Shown here: positions 1 through 12,490 of the stretch, piece after piece
Position numbering within the stretch: the stretch's first letter is position 1
How the letters are laid out: each line of letters opens with the position of its first letter
Source: Hymenolepis diminuta
Taxonomy: Eukaryota; Platyhelminthes; Cestoda; Cyclophyllidea; Hymenolepididae
Assembly (NCBI GenBank): GCA_900708905.1
Contig: CAADRB010000001.1
Location: 3,104,794-3,168,793 of the forward strand
Length of the DNA: 64,000 bases
Reading direction: 5' to 3'
Position numbers and translations under genes: made by a program
The notes under the pieces: model-generated
What the model was told of the DNA's origin: nothing
The model's input: only the letters and a program-made list of their open reading frames with translations
Databases searched by the model: none

Positions 1-653
1 CATCTTTCATTTGTAAAGCTAGAAGGCGGCCGCTGAATGAAAACAATGGAGATGAATTGACCGCCATGAGGAAGAGTTAGCGGGATCGTCAAACGCTCTG
101 CTGACTCACTGACTCAGGATATTAGAGTTTGTGAGAAGAGTGCATGGCATGCCATGATGGATGAAAATTCTGGGAAGTCAATGCGCGACATCTTGCCAAA
201 GATCTTCAAGTGTCTGATTGCTATTCATCAAGACCTCGGATACAAGTCTCATACGTTCTTGGGTGAGGTCATCAGTTTATATGGACAAAAACAACTCAAG
301 GGAGTCATTTACTGCTTGCGAAACGACCCTTAAACAAATTGAAGCACCTGGAAGACTGAGTGCCCGGGAATTTCCGTGCTCATGCCACACCAAAATTATG
401 ACCTCCTCCTAACTCACTAGACCTTAATCCTTTCCGTTATTGTTACGTTTGGAGCGGGGCGAGTAAGGGCGAGGATGCAAAAGAATTTAATAAGCATTTC
501 CATAACACTAACTCCTCCTCTATGGTGAAAGCAATAGTCCTAACAATGGTGGATATCAATAAAGATCACCTGATCAGATGAAATCTTGCAGTCCGTCACT
601 TTCGGACTCTAATTGAGTGGGTGATAGAAGTCAAAGGAGGATATATAAAATAA
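1..653 (+). pseudogene. Decayed Tc1/mariner-class transposase, core deleted
   Basis: This is a transposase relic readable only by switching frames. Around 172-253 the frame reads GKSMRDILPK followed shortly by DLGYKS, which resembles the second DNA-binding helix-turn-helix of Tc1/mariner transposases. Around 320-355 it reads LNKLKHLED, the segment normally just before the catalytic domain. Then, with no room for the usual hundred or so residues carrying the first two catalytic acidic residues, it jumps to HATPKL, a stop, then NSLDLNPFRY, the region of the third catalytic Asp (codon 420-422). The C-terminus, with NKHFHNTNSSSMVKAI and DINKDHLIR, ends at a stop at 651-653. Several stops (for example 399-401 where the family usually has Trp) show it is dead. 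The 5' end is not resolved and may lie outside the window. The superfamily call is good; the exact subfamily is not settled. Confidence 0.8.
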
Positions 654-747
654 AAGTTAGGTTAACATTATGTTTATTTGACTTAAAACAAGAATTTGTA
701 AATTCCAACCATTAAGAGTTTTATTTTCTGTTTTTCTGAAAGTGCGT

Positions 748-779
748 AGGGTGTCCTCAGATGCTTTACATACCCTGTA
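748..779 (+). repeat. Probable 3' terminal inverted repeat of the Tc1/mariner relic
   Basis: About 95 bases after the transposase stop the sequence ends in taccctgta at 771-779. Read on the minus strand it begins TACAGGGTATGTAAAG and continues to GGACACCC. Ends beginning TACAGGGTG are typical of several Tc1/mariner-class families, and insertion at TA is the rule for the superfamily. The matching 5' repeat should lie upstream of the window, so the pairing cannot be tested here. Confidence 0.5.
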
Positions 780-1329
780 TGGTAAATTGTAGAGTTGTGA
801 TACTAGCACCTGTATTTCCGCATTTGAATTTGATTAAGTCTTTTTAAAAATCTCCTCCTGACTTCTCTGCAACAAAAAGTTGATAATAATTACCTAATGC
901 AATGCAGAAAATCATTGAAGTTCATTAAAGATGATAGATTAGGCACTAGCCAAATCGAATTTTAAAGAAAATTCCGCATATTACATCGAACACAGTATGC
1001 AAGTAAATTCAGCCACCCTAAATTAGTTTTGAAGTCTGATAATTTGAAAGAGATTCGAATGACGGGGTTCAATTTCCCTTAGGTCTAGTTTCCGAAAAAA
1101 ATGACCTTGACTACAACTTTGTGCTTTTTGATCAGTGATATCTCCCTTAAATACCACTATAAGTTAAAACCGATAATTAATACCTCAAAATGATAAAGAA
1201 CTTGGCTTGTTTCCATGAAATTAAATTATTTTGGACATGTGAAGTGAAGTAATTATCCAAGATAGGCGTCAATAATACTCGATTTTGGCAGAGGGTATGT
1301 ATCCAAAAATCGTTCTTACATGAACTCAC
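780..1329. other. No gene or repeat recognised
   Basis: AT-rich sequence with stops in all frames. I see nothing assignable here. Confidence 0.6.
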
Positions 1330-1445
1330 ACTTGACGACCCCTCCAGAATTAGTGTCATCCATATCATTGAGTGCCGACTTGGTGATCTTTGACTTGACA
1401 GACGTTCACGCTGACCCCCTATGTCGCCGAATGACGAGGTAAAAT
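1330..1445 (-). mobile_element. SINE-2 fragment (tRNA-like head)
   Basis: On the plus strand the block gacttgacagacgttcacg then ctgacc matches the reverse complement of the tRNA-like head of SINE-2 seen clearly at 52950-53245 and 54840-55060 (gacttggcagac, then ttgacc). Only the head is recognisable and it is diverged, so this is an old fragment. Confidence 0.45.
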
Positions 1446-2654
1446 CTAACATTCAGTAGTCAGTCGTCATGGCATGACAGTAACAATTAGGATAAATGAA
1501 ATGAAATGTCACTCATTCTATTGACGGTGATCTCTCGAGCTGATAAGAGTTTTATATCCGGACTTAAATGTAACAGTGTATATAAGCTGTCTGTTGGAAA
1601 CTATGTGAAACAGATCAAGACATAACTCCCCAACTGTACCCACGAAGTATAGGTATTTAATCTCTTTTTAACATTTGATTTTGAGAACATTGAAACTGAT
1701 AGTTAAGCCACCTCAGGTTTTAGGATTGACAACTTAGTCCTGCGGACATTCCCGTTAGCAGAAGGATCCGCTAAAAGCATCCCGCAACAAAGTAGAGAGT
1801 AGACTGCAGACGATTTAGCTTATTTAAGTATCGATTTTTTGCATATTTCGGTATGTAAATCTTTGATCCCCTTTGTTAAAAGAATTGTGATAATTAAATT
1901 TACTCAGTGCGATGTAGAAATTCTGCTTTATATTCCATTTTTTCAATAGAAAATGTCCAAATTTATTTCTCTGTATATTGTATTTGATTGATAATATTTG
2001 AAAACTAAAATAAACAATTTAGTTTTGGATTTCAAGAACGAATGAATTTCCACCTACTCTCCATTGTGAAGACCAACACATTGTAGAACACATGTAGGCC
2101 CAAAATGGGTGAATCCGAAAGTCCCACAATCTTGAATCTAAGACAGAATAAGGTTCATATAAACTAAAATCACGTTTTTAGGGTAGTTGTAGACAAGTTA
2201 GGATAGAAAAATTCATTGCCAGTAATAGTGAATGTCTGAAGTGGCAAATAAAGTTAATACTACAATATAAACACTCTAAAACTTTGTTTCTTTTCAATAA
2301 ATATAAATTAAGCCATATTATTTTCGCATAGTGACATAGGTTGTGTAGCCACAGTGCGGAAAAAATTGCCGCTTCTACAAGAAAAAAAGACAGTAGCAGA
2401 AGTACTAGTACAGGTAATAGGGAATTGATCCAATTCTTAACACCAGGGTAGTTGTCACTCTGCGGTTAAAGAATATGGAAAAGGAAATAACTGACATTGC
2501 CATACTTGCCAAAATGTAGAACCGTTCTGCTATAGTGACTTATATATTTTATGAACAAATTGCAAATATACCCTGAAGCTCCACAAGCCGAGATGTTGTT
2601 GTTATTACCATGAAAAGGCGAAAAAATTACAATTAATGACCATGTGTTAAAATA
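1446..2654. other. No gene or repeat recognised
   Basis: AT-rich sequence without a convincing reading frame, RNA gene or tandem repeat. Confidence 0.6.
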
Positions 2655-2890
2655 CTAGCCTAGTTTCTGCCAATATGATCTATCTGGAAAACTAAATATC
2701 GCTAGCTAATAGTTGACTCAGACTCGGCGTGAGAGATAAGGCAGAAGGGCTGTTACTCCCCATTTCCTTGTTAGATAAACAAAGATAAGTAATATAGGTC
2801 GTCTTACTGATATTTGGAGGTCAAAACATCGTCAACTGATGACAGTAACTGTCTTTGATCTATGTGCTTTGCAATCTACTCTTGTTTATG
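2655..2890 (+). repeat. Dispersed repeat C, copy 1
   Basis: This copy shares an ordered set of blocks with 34945-35170 and 56330-56555: a block like ctagtttctg, an atcgctag block, a gagataag-gcagaa block, taaacaaa, then atttggaggtcaaaac and ctgatgacagtaactgtc. The same order and spacing in three distant places shows one dispersed family. No coding frame is conserved among the copies, so it is probably non-coding, for example a non-autonomous element. I do not know its name. Confidence 0.6.
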
Positions 2891-5800
2891 CGTTAGTGAT
2901 TCATTCGCGTTATAATGTGTCGCAGTAATTACGATGATACTCCCTGACAAGTGCTCATTGGATCCCCACTTAATTAATACATTCGGAGAGCGCCAGCATG
3001 CAATTATTCTGTTCAATACATTCTGTGTGTCTTTCAATTCTCGAGTCTTCTATTCAATTCTGTGCTTATGTTTGATTCCTCTACTACTACCACGAGTGAG
3101 GTAGTGTGTTATTCAAAAAATCATGCCCAGTTGGAATTAAACATGGTTGCGAACATGATTGAGTGGTCTGCGTTTATACAGTATTGTGTAAAGGCCGTAT
3201 ATACTGTAAATTCTTCCCTGTTCAAGGCAAAATGAAATACAAAACTCTCCTCTTAGCAACGGAGCATGTAATCTGCCTCATTTTTCTCTTTAAATACATT
3301 TTTTGCACTGCTCATCCACATAAGAATCGCAAAATGATAATCTTGTAAATAAATAAGTACTATAAGTATTGAATACTTTATGATCCTGTAAGCAGTAAAT
3401 AAAATTATTTCAACAATATGATGACTACTGTAGTGTGACTCCAAAATTTGAAAAATCCATTTTTCCAGTCATTTCTTTGTATTTGCGAAGAGCTTCAATT
3501 ATAAGCCCCAAGTATGTTAGAATTAGACTCACAAACTTGCTGGACCAAGGAGAAACACACATGTCTGCAAGCAAAGTGGATCAATCAGCAAAACCAGATC
3601 AGGCCATATACTCAGCTTCATGCAGCTCGTTGGAGATGGAGGAATGTGATTATCAAGGGAAGATAGCCGTTTCCTATCACCCTTTGTAACGGTTATCCTT
3701 TTTTGTCCTTATTTCTATTTTTCATAAATTTTGCAGACTTTATGCTCTTTCATATTTACTTGCAAAATCTATATAATGCGCCTTAATAAAGACCTATTTA
3801 GATTATGTATCCTACGCATTCTTATTAAAAGTATATTGCCTTTGTCGTCTCCACTGCATAAGCAACCTTGTTCACGCACCAGCATCGGCATTCACAACAT
3901 GGTCTTTCTTAACACACTCAGTGCACTCAAGTACATCATACGCCTAATTTTCCAACCACCTTCTGAGTTTACCTACATATTTAAACTCTTCTGCCGGTGA
4001 TCTCTCTTTATCATCTTTACCTCCTGGTGGGATAGCTAAGACTATATCTCTGGGATCGGAAACAAAATTCCCAGCTGTTTCCCTTTAGAAAATCTTCAGT
4101 TTGTCTTCCTTCTAAGCATGATGAGAACTAAAAATAAATTTTCATCTCACTGGATTCAAGCTTAACTATACACATATCCGCTGAAACAGCTCTTTTGATG
4201 CTAAATCAACATCAAAAAGGATGACAAAACATTTTCTAGACCTGAGGCAAGCATAGAATCAGCAGCCTTGAACTAACACAAGTTAACCAATCAGAATGCA
4301 GATCAAGGTCCTCATGTTATTTGTTAAACAATATCAGAAAAATCATCAATTCACAATTTTCTTAATCTAAACTTTTCAAGGTGCAGAAAGAAATATTACG
4401 GAAATTGTAATCATATTTCCTAAAAAACTAATTGTCAAATTGGAATTCACTTCTCAACTATCGATTTTAAAATTCATTGGCACCGAGTTAAAACAACATA
4501 ATAGATACTTTATTCATCAATATGGAGAAATTTACAAATATTATAGATAGGATAAATTAAGACGGGGTGCTACAATGGGTTAGAAGAAAGCAATATCTTC
4601 AAAGTAGTCAGGCAAAAGAAATGTCAGAATCTCGACCGATATCTCCTTCGACTCATTTCAGCCATTATTCCTCTGTCTTGGGTTGATCTTAGAAAGAACT
4701 CCACAGAAACAATCTCTGGTGTTCTGATTGGATGCGGGAAGTGATCTTGGCTGGAGAATTGTTTACTTATCCGAATGCCATCTCCATGTTCCCTTCTTTT
4801 CTAAAGACCATGCAGACGATGTTTACGAGCAGAGGAATCACCAATGCATATTGCTGATGAGAATGGCTTACAGATCATACTGAATTCCTTGTAATCACAC
4901 TCGCAGATATTTGAATCTCTATCGACCAAAGCGATCGAACATACCGAAGATGTGAAGCCCACTTTTACATTAATTTAAAATTTAAAATAAAGCAGATTTT
5001 CAACCTCTATGAGTTAAGCAATATAATTTGTAAATTTAAAGATTTGTATCTGACCGGAATTCATCTGCTATGCTGAACTCTGGGCATATTATTATTTCTG
5101 CCTTAAATCCTATTTTACGTCTATTTCGTCTCTTTCTTCTGTTTGGTTTCACATGTCCAAATGCACAAATGGAAAAAAGTAGGCTTTACCTCTGAGCAAG
5201 TCTGTAAAAAAGGCGATATAACTGTCACTGTTATTGAATTCCCACTTAGCAAAATTGGGAAAACCCAAATTTTCTCATGCAAAGAACTGGTTTAGGTAGT
5301 TCAATGATGATGTGAAACTGATGTTTTGAGAGAATGAGGAAGCGATTTGGATGTAGAATCCTAATAAAATATATATCCTGCGCTTACTAGAACACCAACC
5401 ACAAACAAAAGGTGTGAGAAAAAAGGAAATAGTCTGTATGGACGCTAGGTATCATCGAATACCGGCAAACGCATGTGAGATGAGAAGACGCTGGCGAATA
5501 GACCATCATCAAAATGCAGACATTCTACAAATTGATAGACTTTCTTTCCCAGTGGAAAGCTGTTACAAGTGGAGTCATGAAAGAATACGAAAACAATTAA
5601 TTGGAATTTCAGTGTGCATACGAAAAAAATAATTTAAAATACTATGAACCGAAGTGAAAATGTAGTCAACCTGAAGACTTCAGATATATATATATATATA
5701 TATACAGTGAGGTTTGGATTCCAGTACGAAATGTTGATGGATAACTGAGGAAGTTTTAGTACTCTGTAACGACATTTATTTCATTTCTTAACTTCACCGA

Positions 5801-7359
5801 AAATTTGTGACCCCATTTCAGATCTCTTTTCAAAAGTCCTTAAAAGTTATTATATATCTCTGCTCGCTACAAATAATGGATACCGTTTATCTACATTTCG
5901 CAACATAAACCCCAACTGTAAAAGTAATACAATGTGGTCGACAACGGCTGCAATATACTCTTTTGTGACTGTCCAATAAACCACTGTCATCTCAACTGTC
6001 GTATTCTGATTAGGGAAAGGCTGTTACATTCTCTTAGCCTTTAAGACCATTGAATTCTAAAGGGATTTCTCCAAGCCAAAATCTGCCAGATTAATGCTAC
6101 CTTTAAGTATACGCTCAGATCAATGCAAAGATAGTCAAGAAACCTATGATGAGACTGGTATATTGAAACTGAAAATCCAGCTTTTAAAAGTCATACAACT
6201 CAGTCAAGTGTCAAGGCGGAAATATTACATTAATATGCGAAAAAATTTTCTTAAATATATGTCCTTGAGAAAATAGCATTTTTACTAATTACATCTGCTT
6301 ATATCGTTGGTGCGTTTGTATATTCGATTTATTTCAAACTCATAACTTTCATCTATCCGAGACCGAGATATTGAGCTTGTAGAACGTAACCCAGAGGAAT
6401 TCGTTATAGATTGGTAATACCCAATACTACTCACTTCGTAAAAATGTTTTAAGAAAAGCAGAAACGGTTTCCATGTTGTAAAATAGCGCAGTTTGCTGAT
6501 AAAAAAATAAATCTTTTATTTGAAAACGAAGGCTAAAATCGGAGTGACACAATATAAGTTTTCTTGAGTTTGTAGTACGTAACAGAAAGGTCTGTCAATC
6601 TTAACTATCCCACAGTGACTCATAAAATAGCTTTATTATCGAGATTAGCGTTTCTTCATTGGATAACGGGCTAGAATTGGATTTAGAATCCTCTGATACG
6701 CAGCACTAATCTCGAACGTAAAGCTTCTTCAAAGGTCACTATGTGACAGTCCCGATTTATAGACACTCGCAGCATCACATGCGTACTACAAGCTCTCAGA
6801 GGAAATCGAATGGATTGGCAAAGTGCCTGTGTTATTGAACTGCATCTGATACAATCTACTTCTAATCATCTTTTAAGCTTATCTCAAACTGAATATTATA
6901 CAGCCTAACTATTTTAAAGCATGTTCTCTGATCCAGAATCATTGAAATTAAAGTGATGTAATTCTTAAATCTCTGCAATAATTTGAGGTTTTACCGCTTG
7001 TCGTAGTGCCTTCTTTTTCTGCCTTGGGTACGCAAATACTACAGAGGCAAAAATTCCAACTACATAGATGTCTTCATTTAAAGATGAGAAAAGTGAAATT
7101 TTATTTTTTTCTCTCCTCAGTTAATGAATTATTGAAATCTATGCGCCTGTCTACCCATATAGTAATATTTTAATATGACTGTTTTATAAAACGAAATAAA
7201 TTTAAAATAAACGCAAATTAAAAATGCTCAGTTTTGCAAAATTCTTTCGCATCACGTTAGAAATATTAATGATGTTAATTCACCAGGTTTGGAAACTTGG
7301 CAAACTTGTAAATGTGTGTATCTATATATGCATTATATATATATTATCCAAAAATGATA
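2891..7359. other. Long unrecognised interval
   Basis: About 4.5 kb with no gene I can support. It holds chance ORFs of 60-89 codons and an AT microsatellite (separate entry). The frame 3435-3689 (84 codons) is locally somewhat less AT-rich and is preceded by an acceptor-like tttttccag near 3462-3470, but no family is recognisable and no matching donor is evident. Confidence 0.5.
5684..5704. repeat. (AT)n microsatellite
   Basis: About ten uninterrupted AT units, read directly from the sequence. Confidence 0.95.
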
Positions 7360-8760
7360 AACCGAAAAGAAAAGTTGTCAAAATTTCCCGAATTTTCGGC
7401 TGTTGTTGAAACCGAAAAAGACCTACTATCTACTTCGAAAAATTTTCCCATCAACCTCTCAAGCCTGGTCTAATTCTAGACAAAATAAATTTGCTGTTGA
7501 TCCCAGGTCTAGTTAAACATGAACTATTTAGCAATTGGTTGGTGGAAAAAATGCTGAAGTAAGCTACAACGGAAAGGACGTAGAATTGACCCAGCCAATT
7601 ACTGAGTTTTTTCTCTTCTCGACACGGTGAAGAAAACTTGCATCGATGATCTTTGAAAAGCTGAAGTTACATACAAGTAAACGACTATCAAATACTCAAC
7701 ATGGATTTCTTACTGGCATATCTACTGAACAGACGATCCTTGCTATAATTTAGGAAGCCATTGATCGCCATTGTGGAAATTAGGAAGACTCTTGACTTAC
7801 TGCTTACGTGGGCAATAAAACTGCTGCTTAACTTTGTTCGGCAAGTTTGTGAGCCTAATTTAGCACGCTTGTGATATATTGTCGATTATTCTCCTAATCT
7901 GCATATGACTCACAGAGGTTGATGGGACCTAGACGGGTGCGGAGAATGCTTAAGACCGGTGGTCTTGTTAATGCGTTTCGCCGCTAAGCAGATCGAAAGC
8001 AATGCCATTGTGATTAGTTCATATGCATCCAACATTTCTCTGATGCTTATCCCAATCTTCAAATGGCATATAACATGTTTCCAAGGCGAAAAGATTGAGT
8101 TGAATAGATGTTCTACCCCCAACCATCTCAATACTAAATCATTATTCTCATCTTCCCTGACGAAACCTCGTGTGTGGACGGGTTACCAGACCGAAGGTAG
8201 TTACTGGAGATAGTCATAGGTTTAAAAGGTCGGCTCTCAAGCGATGAGATAGATACGGGGACAGGAAGTATAAGATTGGAGTCCCCATTGGTTGGATACA
8301 AACTCAGTTAGAATCGATTAGTATAATTAAGTGTAATTAACAGTATTACCTAGCAGAAGGTTTGAGTGGTTCCAAAATAGCGTATGTAAAGGAATATTAA
8401 CTGATCAGACAGTATTAAGGGTTTGAGTGCTTATCCATAGTGCTATTGATCAAAAGAGATCTGTCATTTCGAGTTTCAGGGATCCGAAGAAGGCGTTTAA
8501 TAGCCTTTCTATATGGCAATAATACGGTATTTAGCTAACCTGAAATGCTGCTGGAGTGTCAATATTTTGGTCTCAAAACCTGTGAGCAAAATCCAAGGCT
8601 CAACAAACGAGAAATCGAACAAGATCCAAAAAGAGGGGTCTTTGTTCTTCAATTCACCCTTCAAATTTACTTTGGAAGAGATCTACTCAGATTAGACCAT
8701 CTCAAATTGAATCAGAAAGAATCAGACATGTATAATGCTTAAACTCTTGGGCGTATTGAG
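7360..8760 (+). pseudogene. Decayed non-LTR retrotransposon reverse transcriptase, copy 1
   Basis: Two blocks of reverse transcriptase similarity lie in order on the plus strand, broken by stops and frameshifts. Around 7620-7790 one frame reads ASMIFEKLKL, then RLSNTQHGF, then STEQTILAI and EAIDRH. NTQHGF followed by a short spacer and ST is the pattern of non-LTR reverse transcriptase domain 2. Around 8463-8515 the frame reads SSFRDPKKAFNSLSIW, matching the F-x-D-F-x-K-A-F-D block with the first catalytic Asp replaced by Pro. Further on, 8600-8700 in shifting frames reads KRGVF and FTLEEIY, resembling the RGVRQGDP and LEEIF region. The upstream part (7360-7480) aligns at DNA level with 11220-11330, so both belong to one family. 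The element makes no protein now. The clade is uncertain; RTE- or CR1-like is my best guess. Confidence 0.7.
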
Positions 8761-11219
8761 TATGATGATGCTATTGCATCACTTAATGCAGCAAAAGTGC
8801 CGTTAGATAAATTCGTGCACGGTCTAGCTAAGTATGGTTGCAGATATTTATTAATGGGAGAATGCATACAGAAGGAAATAAATACATGGAATAGCCACCT
8901 GTTGGAATTAACCGAATTTAAGTAATAAACTACTTCCCATATCTCAAACTGACGTAGATGGGACAGTATAATCTGCATAAATAACTCTTAAGATGTCTAA
9001 TCATTATAAAGTGTTTGCAATTGGTAGTCAAAGTAAAGGAAAGGTATATTGAGATCTTTGTAGAATCACTAATCTATAACGGCCCTTCCGTAGAAACACA
9101 AAGGATGTCTTCCTAATTCTCTTATCCTAAAGCCTCTTCTGCGCCATCAGATTCTGAAGAGAATTAAAAAGACTAAGGTCAATTGATTAAGATGTAAAGG
9201 AAGTCTTTGGTTTGGCCAGGCCGTCCTGCCTAAAACAGCCGACATCAATTTCGGTCTCCAATACCGTAAATCCCCATACAAGGGAATTTGATCGAAAATG
9301 GTAAAACGCAAGGTCGCTAATTATGTGACCATTTGACGAGAAGAAAGCAGTAGTCATGTACTATGGACGGGATCTGTGTTCCTCTGGCGCAACAATTAAT
9401 GAAGAATTCCAGTATCCCATTTCTGGTTGTTTTAAGTCTTATAAGCGATATGCATGGCTGGAAAGAAACATTTCAGAATGCTATCCTCAGGATTGATATC
9501 CCATTTAGTATTTACCTCTTCAAAAGATCGTTTGAAAAGCAGTAGCTTGTGTTCTTCAGGATGAGAAGAGAAGGAATGAATATTTTGATTCTCATTTACC
9601 AAACTCCCTACTCTTTTCTAAAACCATTTCCACTCCACTCTATAGCCACGCATTCCCTTACCCGATCAGTTTATTTTACAATATCCTTAATACCAACTGG
9701 CATAGAGGTCGTCACTACTGCTTAATGTAGTAGGAATACTTTCCATAATGGCACTAGTAAATGTGTTGGAAGAAATGAAAATTATTTCCCCCCTCTTCTA
9801 TTTTTTTCTTTCTTCGATGAAAAAAAATGCAACTTCTTTCTCTATTTCTCCACTGATAAAAGACACTTTATAATTGTACTCATTTGTTTAAGCCGATACT
9901 GATTGAGAGGGAGTTCGTTAATACACGTGCATTGACTATAACGTGTTTTGTGATCTACCGTGGGTTATTAGCTTCTGTGTTAAGTTGCTATATTACCGAG
10001 TTTTCGAGATTATTGGGTCTGCGAGATTACTACTAGAACTCCTAGTTGGTTACGTCATAGCAAAATGAGACTTTGCATATTTTTATATTGTCTTAAAAAA
10101 CACAAAGCCTTCTTAATTAAATAAACACTTCCAATTGGTCAGTAAGTGTGAGGAATCATTTCTCTGTCTTGAATGTTTAAGTAATTTAGCTATCGGCATT
10201 GTATGAGGTTTTATCCACGTGCAATGTCTATTCAGCGATATTTCGATCAGTACTTAGGCGTCAATAGAACATTGATTTTTCCCTAATGATATGGTCACTA
10301 TTCAACTATTTCATTTCAATGTTATTAAACTTGAATATTTTATTTTTCAAACATTTAATTCATAACTGGATGACAGATAAACGATAGAATAGAAATTAGT
10401 TTTTGTAACTTTAGTTCCTTTTGGTCTTTTTGGTTCCCTTACGGAGCTGAATCCAATTTCATTTTTTCTAACCAGTCGGCACTTTTGGAACTTTGTAAGA
10501 TCTTATGATTGAAAACTCGTATTTTTTTCCTTAAAGTTTCCCATGCATATTCCTTGACGATTTCTATACTTCACTTTTTTTCAGGTTAGGTTCAGTTGTT
10601 TGTGGCATACTAAAATCATTTTCAAAGGATTGAGAAGTGGAAGTAAGGATATTTAAGCATTTTACTATGATAGATTTTAACTGCCAGGATGCTCACGTAA
10701 ATCATGTGAATTAGTATGCTGTTTTACAGATTTAGTGGAGACTACGGGAAATGGAATGCACCTGTCAGGCCTTTGTGAAAGAAATAATCTCTATGCTATT
10801 TTTCCCAAAGGTCTAATAAAAGATGACACATGGCGAACGCCTTGATTTCTATTTTACTTCACGGAAAAGTAGAGTCGCATTTATTGATACACGTGCTTCC
10901 AGACAAGCAGATGCAAACTCCTGGTTCAATCAATTATCAGGATTGAAGCTGAATCGAGAAAATTACATAGATATTTAAACCAGGCAAAAATTTAGCAACA
11001 GAATAAGAAAATTGACCTCATGTCAATGTACTAATAGTATTACAAAGAAATGCTTGAAAAGGCGGATCTTGGAACTCAACGACTTAGAAAATAACGGTAT
11101 AACGAATGTTGTCACGAAGACGCTGATTAAAAGACCAATCATCTGAATTAGATGCAGGCTGTTCAAGAAGAAAAATAGGATGAGATTTTTAAAATTAAAC
11201 GCAAAAAGGATATACATTG
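8761..11219. other. Possible 3' remnant of the LINE, then unrecognised DNA
   Basis: A frame at about 8742-8860 reads LGRIEYDDAIASLNAAKVPL, which could be the post-reverse-transcriptase segment of the same element, but the similarity is weak. From about 9000 I see only short chance ORFs and AT-rich DNA. Around 11025-11215 a plus-strand frame is rich in Lys and Arg and could be the region between endonuclease and reverse transcriptase of copy 2, though this is not certain. Confidence 0.4.
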
Positions 11220-11937
11220 AAAAAAAGTTGACAAAATTTCCAGAATTGTTGACTATTAATGAACTCGGAAATACCTATAACTACTCCAAAAAGTTCTGTT
11301 GAAAAGCCCTCAAACTTGGTCTTATTCGAAAAGAAATAATTTTGTCTTTAACCCCCTCTCTCTGGCTAAATTTTATGCTGAAATATTTATTTATCGGCCA
11401 GTGCAATTTGATTTAATTTTTAGCTTTACCGAGAAACTATAAAGAACCAAACAAAAATGGAAGTTTTGAAAAGTTCTAAAACGAATGACTTACAATCTAG
11501 ATTTATGAAATGGAGCGACCATCACTGGATACGAACTTAATGAAATTATTTAATGATTGTTGGCAGGGAAGGATCTTCATATCCCGATCCTTGGTGGATG
11601 TTTAAGTAATCAGAATTTACAATGGAAGTAAGAACTGACCTAGTTTTAGTACCGCAATACTATCCTTCTTGACACTGATGATCTGCTAAAGGGTGAATTT
11701 CTATATAAGTGACCAATTATCAAATATTCAACATGGATTTCGTACCGTAATGCCCACTGAGCAGGTGATTCTTGCTGTAAGAGCAGTTATTCAGGAAGCC
11801 ATCAGTTGACATTATGAACAGCACTTATCCTTGTTGACTTATGGAAGACCTTTGATTTAATACCCATCCCGGTGATTTTATCAAGACTCTGTGAACTAAA
11901 GCTGCCGCTGAATATAGTCAACTGCATTATACTGCGG

Positions 11938-12345
11938 AGTGTACAAAAGTACCCAGGCTAGCCAAAGGGACCTCGAGCACACTAGAACATTCCGAAAAGT
12001 GCGGAGTGTCACCGATCGCTTAATGAGAAAGAGCGGGCGTACCTGTTGAGGCCTTCGAGATTAATCAGCAATTACTATTCATTCAAAGTAGCCTTAAATG
12101 TATTTTATAATTGATCATACTATTTACCAAAAGAAGATAGACCTACAATGAACATTCTCTACTCTAGACTTTCTGTGTTCTCACTAATGTGGACATAGCC
12201 TACCAAATTTTTTGAGCAAATTTATACTAGAGGACTTTGATAGGGACTAGTTGTACTTGTCTACAGGTAGTTGGACATCTAAGAGGATTACTAAGGTGTA
12301 GCCAAGAACTCATCCGTGTAGTGTCTACTACAAGACGCCTCCTAG
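11938..12345 (+). repeat. Dispersed repeat A, copy 1
   Basis: Two separated blocks are shared with 45103-45400. The first runs from ggagtgtac through gaacattc and aaagtgcgg to a ccgatcgc block. The second runs from tttatactagag through cttgt and gtagttggac to aagaggattactaaggt. The copies differ in spacer length between blocks, with about 150 extra bases here. Translation is not conserved in any common frame, so conservation appears to be at DNA level. It sits just where the reverse transcriptase similarity stops. Confidence 0.7.
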
Positions 12346-12465
12346 ATATCCCAAAAGGTCACGTCAAAAACTCACACACAATTGTTTTTATAAAGAGAGG
12401 TATCAAGCAAAGATCCAAAAGGATCCTTTGTTTTTCCGGTGACCAGCGGTTAACAACTTAGCACT

Positions 12466-12489
12466 TCTTTGACTTTTGCTTTGACTTTT
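12466..12489 (+). repeat. Short tandem ctttgactttt x2, possible retrotransposon 3' tail
   Basis: Two near-copies of ctttgactttt lie a few bases after repeat A and the end of the LINE-like sequence. Several non-LTR clades end in short tandem repeats rather than poly(A), so this may be the element's 3' end. Confidence 0.35.
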
Positions 12490-12490
12490 A

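Larger units (their letters stand above)
11220..12490 (+). pseudogene. Decayed non-LTR retrotransposon reverse transcriptase, copy 2
   Basis: This is related to 7360-8760 at both DNA and protein level. The DNA match begins with aaaagttgacaaaatttcc at about 11224 and includes caaacttggtct near 11308. At about 11700-11930 frames read SNIQHGFRT, TEQVILAVRAVIQEAI, then ALILVDLWKTFDLIP and LCELKLPLNIVNCI. VDLWKTFDLIP corresponds to the first catalytic block, and here the Asp is kept. Stops and frame changes show it is inactive. From 11938 the sequence departs from reverse transcriptase and becomes repeat A, so the element is truncated there or interrupted by an insertion. A short tandem at 12466-12489 may mark its 3' end. 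Confidence 0.7.
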
